From assembly GCF_026151205.1 (NCBI RefSeq), contig NC_087075.1:2392359-2456358 (forward strand): DNA of 64,000 nucleotides, read 5' to 3'. The notes below the pieces were generated by a model that was given only the letters and a program-made list of their open reading frames with translations, had not been told where the DNA came from and made no database searches. Shown here piece after piece: positions 22,581 through 31,800 of the stretch (position 1 is the stretch's first letter; every line of letters starts with the position of its first letter). This DNA is from Bolinopsis microptera (taxonomy: Eukaryota > Ctenophora > Tentaculata > Lobata > Bolinopsidae). A program made the position numbers and the translations under genes.

Positions 22581-23963
22581 ATAATGGTATCTCAGCCAGA
22601 TAACTTGTTACGAGATGAGGGCAATTACCCAGGTTATGTGCTTATTGTAACACATTGTTGGACACTATGTGCTATTACATAATTGTAGTAGTGATAAAAG
22701 GTGTAAAGGTAACCATGTGTAACACGTATTAAATCAAGAAGACGAATTCAAATGTGGCATCTTATATGCTTTAGTTCGACACGTACTGTAGTTACACGGA
22801 CTTTATTTAAATTAAATATATTAAATGAATGCCTTAGAGCGTTCACTTTAATGACAATGTCCGTTCAAAATTGTGTCCGTTCACAAAATGTCCGGTCAAA
22901 TAACGTCCGATAAGGTAATTTACAATTTGGAATTTGGTGCAGTGCTTAAAGTTAACTGACCTTTACACAATGGTAGACTAAGCGTTACATGCGCTCAGCC
23001 TGTCATTCCGCTGAATCTCTATTTATATGTTTATGAACATGATAGCCTGAGGTCCCCAGGTAAAACAAGCGGTGCCCAGGTAACTCTTACTCCGTTTTAT
23101 AGATCTAGATTGAAAAACAGTTTTTAAGATTACCTAAACGTTTTAAAATTTCTGATCTCGTGCACCTGCCATTTAACTTTAAGTTTAACCATGTGATTCT
23201 ATGATAAGGACCCGGCAATAACCCTTGGATCACAATCAGAAACTATTTGTCGAACTACTGGAAGTACGCTAACTTGAAGTTCGACAAGGGTGATTTCTGG
23301 CGAACTTAAATTGTCGAACTAGAGTGCGTGTCGAACTAGACAACGTGAATCTGTTCACCAACAGTATGAGTCACCACTATTAAACTTGGTGACGACCACG
23401 ACACTTGCAATTTGCATGGTCTTTTATTATTAATTAAGTTAATGGACAATTACCTACTGTCCATTGTCCACTAATACACATCTTACACCTCTAAAAATAG
23501 CGGAGGGGGGGTAATGGTATCTCAGCTAGATAACTTGTTACGAGATGAGGGCAATTACCCAGGTTATGTGTTTATTGTAACACATTGTTGGACACATTAT
23601 GTGCTATTAAATAGTTGTAGTAGTGATGAAAGGTGTAAAGGTAACCATGTGTAATGTGTATACATACTAACACATTAAATCAAGAAGACGAATTCAAATG
23701 TGGCATATTATATGCTTTAATTCGACACGTACTGTAGTTACACGGACTTTAGTTAAATTAAATATATTAAATGAATGCCTTTGAGTGTTCACTAATTTAA
23801 TGTCCGTTCAAAATTGTGTCCGTTCACAAAATGTTCGGTCAAATAACGTCCGATAAGGTAATTTACAATTTTGAATTTGGTGCTTAATGGTAGACCAAGC
23901 GTTACATGCGCTCAGCCTGTCATTCCGCCGAATCTCTATTTATATGTTTATGAACATGATAGC

Positions 23964-24068
23964 TTGTACTTGTAGGTTTATAACCTTCCAGGGGCAGGAC
24001 GCGCGCCGAGTTGGACTCGTCGACGGTCCAATATTTGAAACAAATATTTAACGTGTATCACCCGTTAA
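23964..24068 (+). mobile_element. 105-bp short insertion element with proven empty site
   Basis: Fourth copy of the element at 1108-1200. It interrupts tandem unit 2; unit 1 shows the uninterrupted site near 23037-23047. ATGATAGC flanks it on both sides (23956-23963 and 24069-24076), an exact 8-bp target duplication. This copy also has extra bases near its start (TTGTAC, GGGGCAGG). Confidence 0.88.
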
Positions 24069-24641
24069 ATGATAGCCTGAGGTCCCCAGGTAAAACAAGC
24101 GGTGCCTAGGTAACTCTTACTCCCTTTTATAGATCTAGATTGAAAAACAGTTTTTAAGATTACCTAAACGTTTTAAAATTTCTGATCTCGTGCACCTGCC
24201 ATTTAACTTTAAGTTTAACCATGTGATTCTATGATAAGGACCCGGCAATAACCCTTGGATCACAATCAGAAACTATTTGTCGAACTACTGGAAGTACGCT
24301 AACTTGAAGTTCGACAAGGGTGATTTCTGGCGAACTTAAATTGTCGAACTAGAGTGCGTGTCGAACTAGACAACGTGAATCTGTTCACCAACAGTATGAG
24401 TCACCACTATTAAACTTGGTGACGACCACGACACTTGCAATTTGCATGGTCTTTTATTATTAATTAAGTTAATGGACAATTACCTACTGTCCATTGTCCA
24501 CTAATACACATCTTACACCTCTAAAAATAGCGGAGGGGGGATAATGGTATCTCAGCTAGATAACTTGTTACGAGATGAGGGCAATTACCCAGGTTATGTG
24601 CTTATTGTAACACATTGTTGGACACATTAAGTTGTATGTGC

Positions 24642-24756
24642 CTTTGGGACGACTTTCGCAAATGCGAGAGGAATGACCTCGGCGAGGGCTCCATTGGTTT
24701 TAGTACGTTGCATATTTATTTAAAAAAAAGAAAAGAAAAAAAAAGAAAAAAAAAAG
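24642..24756 (+). mobile_element. 115-bp A-tailed retroposed insertion
   Basis: Inserted in tandem unit 3, flanked by the 11-bp direct repeat GTTGTATGTGC (24631-24641 and 24757-24767), and ending in an A-rich tail with G interruptions. Tail plus target duplication indicate LINE-machinery retroposition. The body (CTTTGGGACGACTTTCGC...) is either a SINE or a 5'-truncated LINE end. Confidence 0.75.
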
Positions 24757-25223
24757 GTTGTATGTGCTATTACGTCATAGTTGTAGTAGTGATGAAAGGT
24801 GTAAAGGTAACCATGTGTAATGTGTATCCACTAGGAGCTCAGCCTGCAATAAAATAACAAATAACAACTCTAATAACAAACTTGTTGATTACTTCGGCTG
24901 CTAACACATTAAATCAAAAAGACGAATTTAAATGTGGCACCTTACAGTTACATGCTTTAGTTCGACACGTACTGCAGTTCGGCAAACTCTAAAGTTCGAC
25001 TTTGTCGAACTAGAGTGCGTTACACGGACTTTAGTTCGAAACGTACTAAAGTTCGACAAAAGAAATTCGACTGGATAAGAAAAATATTCATGAAGATAAA
25101 ATTTGTAATTCAGAATATCTTTCAATCTAATTTTTTATCGAATAATTTTGAGTTGCATATGAAATTTGATAACGTTCCGTTAGCCAGAAGTAACGGTAAT
25201 ATTAGAGGACATGATGTTCGAAC

Positions 25224-25321
25224 TCAAAAAGTCGGAAAGTTTCCGGGGTAAGAGTACACTTGATTCTGGATCTGATGACTAAACTTTGAGCAGTTCACCT
25301 TTTCCCTAGTGACCAAGGATC
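25224..25321 (-). CDS. Candidate terminal exon of the CAP-Gly/TGc gene (tentative)
   Basis: Acceptor CTTGGCAG/GATCC, then 32 codons to a TGA. It supplies two bases to complete a Gly codon begun by the exon at 25694-25736, so phase fits. The peptide (SLVTREKVNCSKFSH...) has no recognised domain. No poly-A signal was found close by. Support is splice signals and phase only. Confidence 0.35.
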
Positions 25322-25693
25322 CTGCCAAGAAAATTCATACTATAACGTAGTTGTAAACGTTAACTCTTGTTTTTGTTAAAATTGCATGGCTTATTTGTCC
25401 TTGTCCCTCCCATTCAGGATTATGCATTATGCAAAGACTGCGCATTCTTTATAATAATATTCAAGTAAGCCTAGTCGTTAGTCATAGACATAAGACAATC
25501 CGGTCAATCCAGGTTGATGTAGGATTATGTACACATGCTAAAGAGTGCGACTGAGGAGATTTGACACTTAACACTTGACACCGTGCTCAAAAATAATCAT
25601 CGGTCGGCTCAGTTGCTTTCTACTGCAAAGACTGAATTTGGTAAACTTCATAAATTTCGGATAATATCAAACACACTCTTTTCAAACACTTAC

Positions 25694-25736
25694 CCCGAAA
25701 AACCTTAGTTGGGAACTCAGACCTAAGTTTTATAAA
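25694..25736 (-). CDS. Candidate exon of the CAP-Gly/TGc gene (tentative)
   Basis: A pyrimidine-rich acceptor (CTTCAACCTTTCAACAG/TTTAT) and a strong donor (CGGG/GTAAGTG) bracket 43 bp reading FIKLRSEFPTKVFR. It starts in phase 0, which fits exon 8 if the earlier donor TTC/GTAAGA is used. The 10-bp array touches its acceptor side, like the arrays at the well-supported exons. Confidence 0.45.
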
Positions 25737-25740
25737 CTGT

Positions 25741-27274
25741 TGAAAGGTTGAAGTAACTGTAAGTAACTGTAAGTAACTGTAAGTAACTGTAAGTAACTGT
25801 AAGTAACTGTAAGTAACTGTAAGTAACTGTGAGTAACTGTAAGTAACTGTAAGTAACTGTGAGTAACTGTAAGTAACTGTAAGTAACTGTAAGTAACTGT
25901 AAGTAACTGTAAGTAACTGTAAGTAACTGTAAGTAACTGTAAGTAACTGTAAGTAACTGTAAGTAACTGTAAGTAACTGTAAGTAACTGTAAGTAACTGT
26001 AAGTAACTGTAAGTAACTGTAAGTAACTGTAAGTAACTGTAAGTAACTGTAAGTAACTGTAAGTAACTGTAAGTAACTGTAAGTAACTGTAAGTAACTGT
26101 AAGTAACTGTAAGTAACTGTAAGTAACTGTAAGTAACTGTAAGTAACTGTAAGTAACTGTAAGTAACTTTAAGTAACTGTAAGTAACTGTAAGTAACTGT
26201 AAGTAACTGTAAGTAACTGTAAGTAACTGTGAGTAACTGTAAGTAACTGTAAGTAACTGTAAGTAACTGCAAGTAACTGTGAGTAACTGTAAGTAACTGT
26301 GAGTAACTGTAAGTAACTGTGAGTAACTGTAAGTAACTGTAAGTAACTGTAAGTAACTGTAAGTAACTGTGAGTAACTGTAAGTAACTGTAAGTAACTGT
26401 AAGTAACTGCAAGTAACTGTAAGTAACTGTAAGTAACTGTGAGTAACTGTAAGTAACTGCAAGTAACTGTAAGTAACTGCAAGTAACTGTAAGTAACTGT
26501 AAGTAACTGTAAGTAACTGTAAGTAACTGTAAGTAACTGTAAGTAACTGTAAGTAACTGTAAGTAACTGTAAGTAACTGTAAGTAACTGTAAGTAACTGT
26601 AAGTAACTGTAAGTAACTGTAAGTAACTGTAAGTAACTGTAAGTAACTGTAAGTAACTGTAAGTAACTGTAAGTAACTGTAAGTAACTGTGAGTAACTGT
26701 GAGTAACTGTAAGTAACTGTGAGTAACTGTAAGTAACTGTGAGTAACTGTAAGTAACTGTGAGTAACTGTAAGTAACTGTAAGTAACTGTAAGTAACTGT
26801 AAGTAACTGTAAGTAACTGTAAGTAACTGTGAGTAACTGTAAGTAACTGTAAGTAACTGTAAGTAACTGTGAGTAACTGTAAGTAACTGTAAGTAACTGT
26901 AAGTAACTGTAAGTAACTGTAAGTAACTGTAAGTAACTGTAAGTAACTGTAAGTAACTGTAAGTAACTGTAAGTAACTGCAAGTAACTGTAAGTAACTGT
27001 AAGTAACTGTAAGTAACTGTAAGTAACTGTAAGTAACTGTAAGTAACTGCAAGTAACTGTAAGTAACTGTAAGTAACTGTAAGTAACTGCAAGTAACTGT
27101 AAGTAACTGCAAGTAACTGTAAGTAACTGTAAGTAACTGCAAGTAACTGTAAGTAACTGTAAGTAACTGTAAGTAACTGTAAGTAACTGTAAGTAACTGT
27201 AAGTAACTGTAAGTAACTGTAAGTAACTGTAAGTAACTGTAAGTAACTGTAAGTAACTGTAAGTAACTGTAAGT
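25741..27274. repeat. 10-bp minisatellite (AAGTAACTGT)n, about 152 units
   Basis: Near-perfect 10-bp units with A/G and T/C variants. On the minus strand the unit reads ACTTACAG-T, which resembles a 3' splice site, and the array ends about 15 bp before a candidate exon (25736). Thirty bp make ten codons without stop, so very long frames arise by chance and are not genes. A shorter copy is at 49659-50020. Confidence 0.95.
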
Positions 27275-27282
27275 ATCTAAAC

Positions 27283-27385
27283 TATTTATAGACTCTGTCT
27301 GTGTTGGAATGCAGGAGAATATAGCGGTATACGGATCAACAAAGCAAACTGTGTAGATCACTAGGAGATCTCTCAAACTGCGAGC
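27283..27385 (-). CDS. Candidate exon 9 of the CAP-Gly/TGc gene (tentative)
   Basis: After TTTCACAAG/GCTCG the minus strand reads ARSLRDLLVIY then CFVDPYTAIFSCIP. The spacing of Asp-Pro, Ile, Ser and Pro resembles the conserved segment after the TGc core in kyphoscoliosis-type proteins. The frame is phase 0, fitting exon 8 with donor TTC/GTAAGA. The donor is unclear and the 3' limit is approximate. The same sequence is unchanged at about 50022-50127. An alternative is that it is simply intron. Confidence 0.3.
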
Positions 27386-27775
27386 CTTGTGAAACAACAA
27401 AGTGTGAAAGTGTAATTGTACTTGTAGACAAAGTCTTGGCTAGACAATGAAGCCCTGGCGATGTCAACTTCACAATTGCTGCACAATTGCTTCGTTCCCT
27501 CTGGTACCTGACCAGACGTGCATTAAAAACGCGCTTCTAATTTTCTTTCATCTTTGCTTTCTCTCCATGTGAGTAGAGGGACAAACCTCGACGAAATGAA
27601 AATCAAAAATATCAATCTCTCTCTAATTACACTCCCGGAGCGTGGACATCCGCAATTGGGAAAGTGAAACAACACCCCTATAATAAAATAGAGCATCAAA
27701 CGGATCAAACAAATAAACTGCAGTGCCAAAATATTTTGCTCATGCTGCGCAATGTCCTCTTTCCACAGACTAGGG
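27386..27775. other. Intronic or intergenic sequence, no further exon recognised
   Basis: Matched by 50128-50525 in the duplicated copy with a replaced ~40-bp segment (27524-27572 versus 50268-50320). Small frames are not supported. Confidence 0.5.
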
Positions 27776-28212
27776 TGCGACGCCGCGTGATGCCGTGTGA
27801 TGCCGTGTGATGCCGTGTGATGCCGCGTGATGCCGCGTGATGCCGCGTGAAGCCGCGTGATGCCGTGTGATGCCGCGTGATGCCGCGTGATGCCGCGTGA
27901 TGCCGCGTGATGCCGTGTGATGCTGCGTGATGCTGCGTGATGCCGCGTGATGCCGCGTGATGCCGCGTGATGCCGTGTGATGCCGCGTGATGCCGTGTGA
28001 TGCCGTGCGATGCCGCGTGATGCCGCGTGATGCCGTGTGATGCCGCGTGATGCCGTGTGATGCCGTGTGATGCCGCGTGATGCCGTGTGATGCCGTGTGA
28101 TGCCGCGTGATGCCGTGTGATGCCGCGTGATGCCGTGTGATGCCGCATGATGCCGTGTGATGCCGCGTGATGCCGTGTGATGCCGCGTGATGCCGCTTGA
28201 TGTCGTAACGCC
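27776..28212. repeat. 10-bp minisatellite (TGATGCCGCG/TG)n, about 43 units
   Basis: Units alternate CGCG and CGTG, so CpG/TpG transitions mark the variants. Minus-strand His/Arg-rich frames over it are chance products of the 10-bp period. The duplicated copy at 50530-50742 has about 21 units. Confidence 0.95.
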
Positions 28213-28769
28213 GCTTTATGACAGCATGACGACAAACAGGGGCCACGAGGCTACGACTGATGAGATTATTTCTTTGTAAAGTTAAACCTTGGGAATATAT
28301 TTAGGATAATATAACTTTTATTTTATTAACGTGTAAAAGATTTGTGATGCATTATTCTTCATGAAGCTAAACAATGCCTTTTGAAAATTGCATAATTTCT
28401 TGAGAGAATCACAAAATCTTTTTGTTCGGGTAGAATATGGAGTATACTCATAGTGAAATATTAACAGTACCGCGTATATGCTTACACCGGATAATATATC
28501 AGATAAGATGAATCAACCGTCCAACTTTTAAAAGTTAGACGGATCCAAATTGCAAATGAGAAAAGACTTTTCTATCACAATACAAGGAACTATACTGTGA
28601 TAGAAAGCACAAAAAGGAAAGAAATTAAATATTTGAATATCCGAGAATAGTTACATTATTATTCCTGGAAAACACTCAAAGTCAGAGTACATGTAAGTAG
28701 AGTACTTGCACAGTAAACACTCCTGAGCAGTACTCCTCATGAGTCATGACTCAGTACAATATTACTCAC
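28213..28769. other. Intron 8 flank with two short hairpins
   Basis: Single-copy sequence apart from the segmental duplicate (50745-50971 and 53529-53857). Two inverted repeats are kept in both copies: 28517-28542 (CCGTCCAACTTTT and its near mirror) and 28569-28606 (TTTCTATCACA ... TGTGATAGAAA). No exon assigned. Confidence 0.6.
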
Positions 28770-28835
28770 TGTCTTACGAAGAGTTGACGCTCCATGTCCA
28801 TGTGGCCAGCTGCCCACGTTATTTCCAGGAGGTAC
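28770..28835 (-). CDS. Exon A8: end of TGc core
   Basis: Acceptor TGTTACAG/GTACC. The first G completes the Trp codon of exon 7, then YLLEITWAAGHMDMERQ. The residue before ITW is Glu in both modules, where family members usually have the catalytic Asp. Two donors overlap at the 3' end, TTC/GTAAGA (exon end 28778, phase 0) and ACA/GTGAGT (exon end 28770, phase 2). Confidence 0.8.
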
Positions 28836-31800
28836 CTGTAACATTGAGGCAGTTATTTGTAGCATTAACAACTATCAGGACCTAGGCGGTACCTGTAACA
28901 TTGAGGCAGTTGTTTGTAGCATTAACAACTATCAGGACCTAGGAGCTACCTGTAACATTGAGGCAGTTGTTTGTAGCATTAACAACTATCAGGACCTAGG
29001 AGGTACCTGTAACATTGAGGCAGTTGTTTGTAGCATTAACAACTATCAGGACCTAGGAGGTACCTGTAACATTGAGGCAGTTGTTTGTAGCATTAACAAC
29101 TATCAGGACCTAGGAGGTACCTGTAACATTGAGGCAGTTGTTTGTAGCATTAACAACTATCAGGACCTAGGAGGTACCTGTAACATTGAGGCAGTTGTTT
29201 GTAGCATTAACAACTATCAGGACCTAGGAGGTACCTGTAACATTGAGGCAGTTGTTTGTAGCATTAACAACTATCAGGACCTAGGAGGTACCTGTAACAT
29301 TGAGGCAGTTGTTTGTAGCATTAACAACTATCAGGACCTAGGAGGTACCTGTAACATTGAGGCAGTTGTTTGTAGCATTAACAACTATCAGGACCTAGGA
29401 GGTACCTGTAACATTGAGGCAGTTGTTTGTAGCATTAACAACTATCAGGACCTAGGAGGTACCTGTAACATTGAGGCAGTTGTTTGTAGCATTAACAACT
29501 ATCAGGACCTAGGAGGTACCTGTAACATTGAGGCAGTTGTTTGTAGCATCAACAACTATCAGGACCTAGGAGGTACCTGTAACATTGAGGCAGTTGTTTG
29601 TAGCATCAACAACTATCAGGACCTAGGAGGTACCTGTAACATTGAGGCCGTTGTTTGTAGCATTAACAACTATCAGGACCTAGGAGGTACCTGTAACATT
29701 GAGGCAGTTGTTTGTAGCATTAACAACTATCAGGACCTAGGAGGTACCTGTAACATTGAGGCAGTTGTTTGTAGCATTAACAACTATCAGGACCTAGGAG
29801 GTACCTGTAACATTGAGGCAGTTGTTTGTAGCATTAACAACTATCAGGACCTAGGAGGTACCTGTAACATTGAGGCAGTTGTTTGTAGCATTAACAACTA
29901 TCAGGACCTAGGAGGTACCTGTAACATTGAGGCAGTTGTTTGTAGCATTAACAACTATCAGGACCTAATAGGTACCTATAACATTGAGGCAGTTGTTTGT
30001 AGCATTAACAACTATCAGGACCTAGGAGGTACCTGTAACATTGAGGCAGTTGTTTGTAGCATTAACAACTATCAGGACCTAGGAGGTACCAGTAACATTG
30101 AGGCAGTTGTTTGTAGCATTAACAACTATCAGGACCTAGGAGGTACCTGTAACATTGAGGCAGTTGTTTGTAGCATTAACAACTATCAGGACCTAGGAGG
30201 TATCTATAACATTGAGGCAGTTGTTTGTAGCATTAACAACTATCAGGACCTAGGAGGTACCTGTAACATTGAGGCAGTTGTTTGTAGCATTAACAACTAT
30301 CAGGACCTAGGAGCTACCTGTAACATTGAGGCAGTTGTTTGTAGCATTAACAACTATCAGGACCTAGGAGGTACCTGTAACATTGAGGCAGTTGTTTGTA
30401 GCATTAACAACTATCAGGACCTAGGAGGTACCTGTAACATTGAGGCAGTTGTTTGTAGCATTACCAACTATCAGGACCTAGGAGGTACCTGTAACATTGA
30501 GGCAGTTGTTTGTAGCATTAACAACTATCAGGTCCTAGGAGGTACCTGTAACATTGAGGCAGTTTATACCATTATAACAACTATCAGGACCTAGGAGGTA
30601 CCTGTAACATTGAGGCAGTTGTTTGTAGCATTAACAACTATCAGGACCTAGGAGGTACCTATAACATTGAGGCAGTTGTTTGTAGCATTAACAACTATCA
30701 GGATCTAGGAGGTACCTATAACATTGAGGCAGTTGTTTGTAGCATTAACAACTATCAGGACCTAGGAGGTACCTGTAACATTGAGGCCGTTGTTTGTAGC
30801 ATTAACAACTATCAGGACCTAGGAGGTACCTGTAACATTGAGGCAGTTGTTTGTAGCATTAACAACTATCAGGACCTAGGAGGTACCTGTAACATTGAGG
30901 CAGTTGTTTGTAGCATTAACAACTATCAGGACCTAGGAGGTACCTGTAACATTGAGGCAGTTGTTTGTAGCATTAACAACTATCAGGACCTAGGAGGTAC
31001 CTGTAACATTGAGGCAGTTGTTTGTAGCATTAACAACTATCAGGACCTAGGAGGTACCTGTAACATTGAGGCAGTTGTTTGTAGCATTAACAACTATCAG
31101 GTCCTAGGAGGTACCTGTAACATTGAGGCAGTTGTTTGTAGCATTAACAACTATCAGGACCTAGGAGGTACCTGTAACATTGAGGCAGTTGTTTGTAGCA
31201 TTAACAACTATCAGGACCTAGGAGGTACCTGTAACATTGAGGCAGTTGTTTGTAGCATTAACAACTATCAGGACCTAGGAGGTACCTGTAACATTGAGGC
31301 AGTTGTTTGTAGCATCAACAACTATCAGGACCTAGGAGGTACCTGTAACATTGAGGCAGTTGTTTGTAGCATCAACAACTATCAGGACCTAGGAGGTACC
31401 TGTAACATTGAGGCCGTTGTTTGTAGCATTAACAACTATCAGGACCTAGGAGGTAACTGTAACATTGAGGCAGTTGTTTGTAGCATTAACAACTATCAGG
31501 ACCTAGGAGGTACCTGTAACATTGAGGCAGTTGTTTGTAGCATTAACAACTATCAGGACCTAGGAGGTACCTGTAACATTGAGGCAGTTGTTTGTAGCAT
31601 TAACAACTATCAGGACCTAGGAGGTACCTGTAACATTGAGGCAGTTGTTTGTAGCATTAACAACTATCAGGACCTAATAGGTACCTATAACATTGAGGCA
31701 GTTGTTTGTAGCATTAACAACTATCAGGACCTAGGAGGTACCTGTAACATTGAGGCAGTTGTTTGTAGCATTAACAACTATCAGGACCTAGGAGGTACCT

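Larger units (their letters stand above)
22581..25000. repeat. ~0.93-1.03-kb unit repeated in tandem about 2.4 times
   Basis: Unit starts at 22581, 23511 and 24541 (TAATGGTATCTCAGC). Units 1 and 2 are nearly identical over most of their length. Unit 2 carries a 105-bp insertion, unit 3 a 115-bp A-tailed insertion and about 60 further bases, and unit 3 breaks off near 25000. Units contain repeated GTCCGTTCA and GTTCGAC/TCGAACTA words but no coding sequence that I recognise. Confidence 0.85.

Noticed and set aside
25723-27400. Minus-strand frames up to 556 codons (TVTYSYLQLL repeats)
   Set aside because: Produced by the 10-bp array: 30 bp has no stop in the frames concerned. No domain, and unit number differs widely in the other copy.
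27705-28246. His/Arg-rich minus-strand frames (RHHAASHGIT repeats)
   Set aside because: Chance frames over the TGATGCCGCG array; not conserved in length or order in module B.
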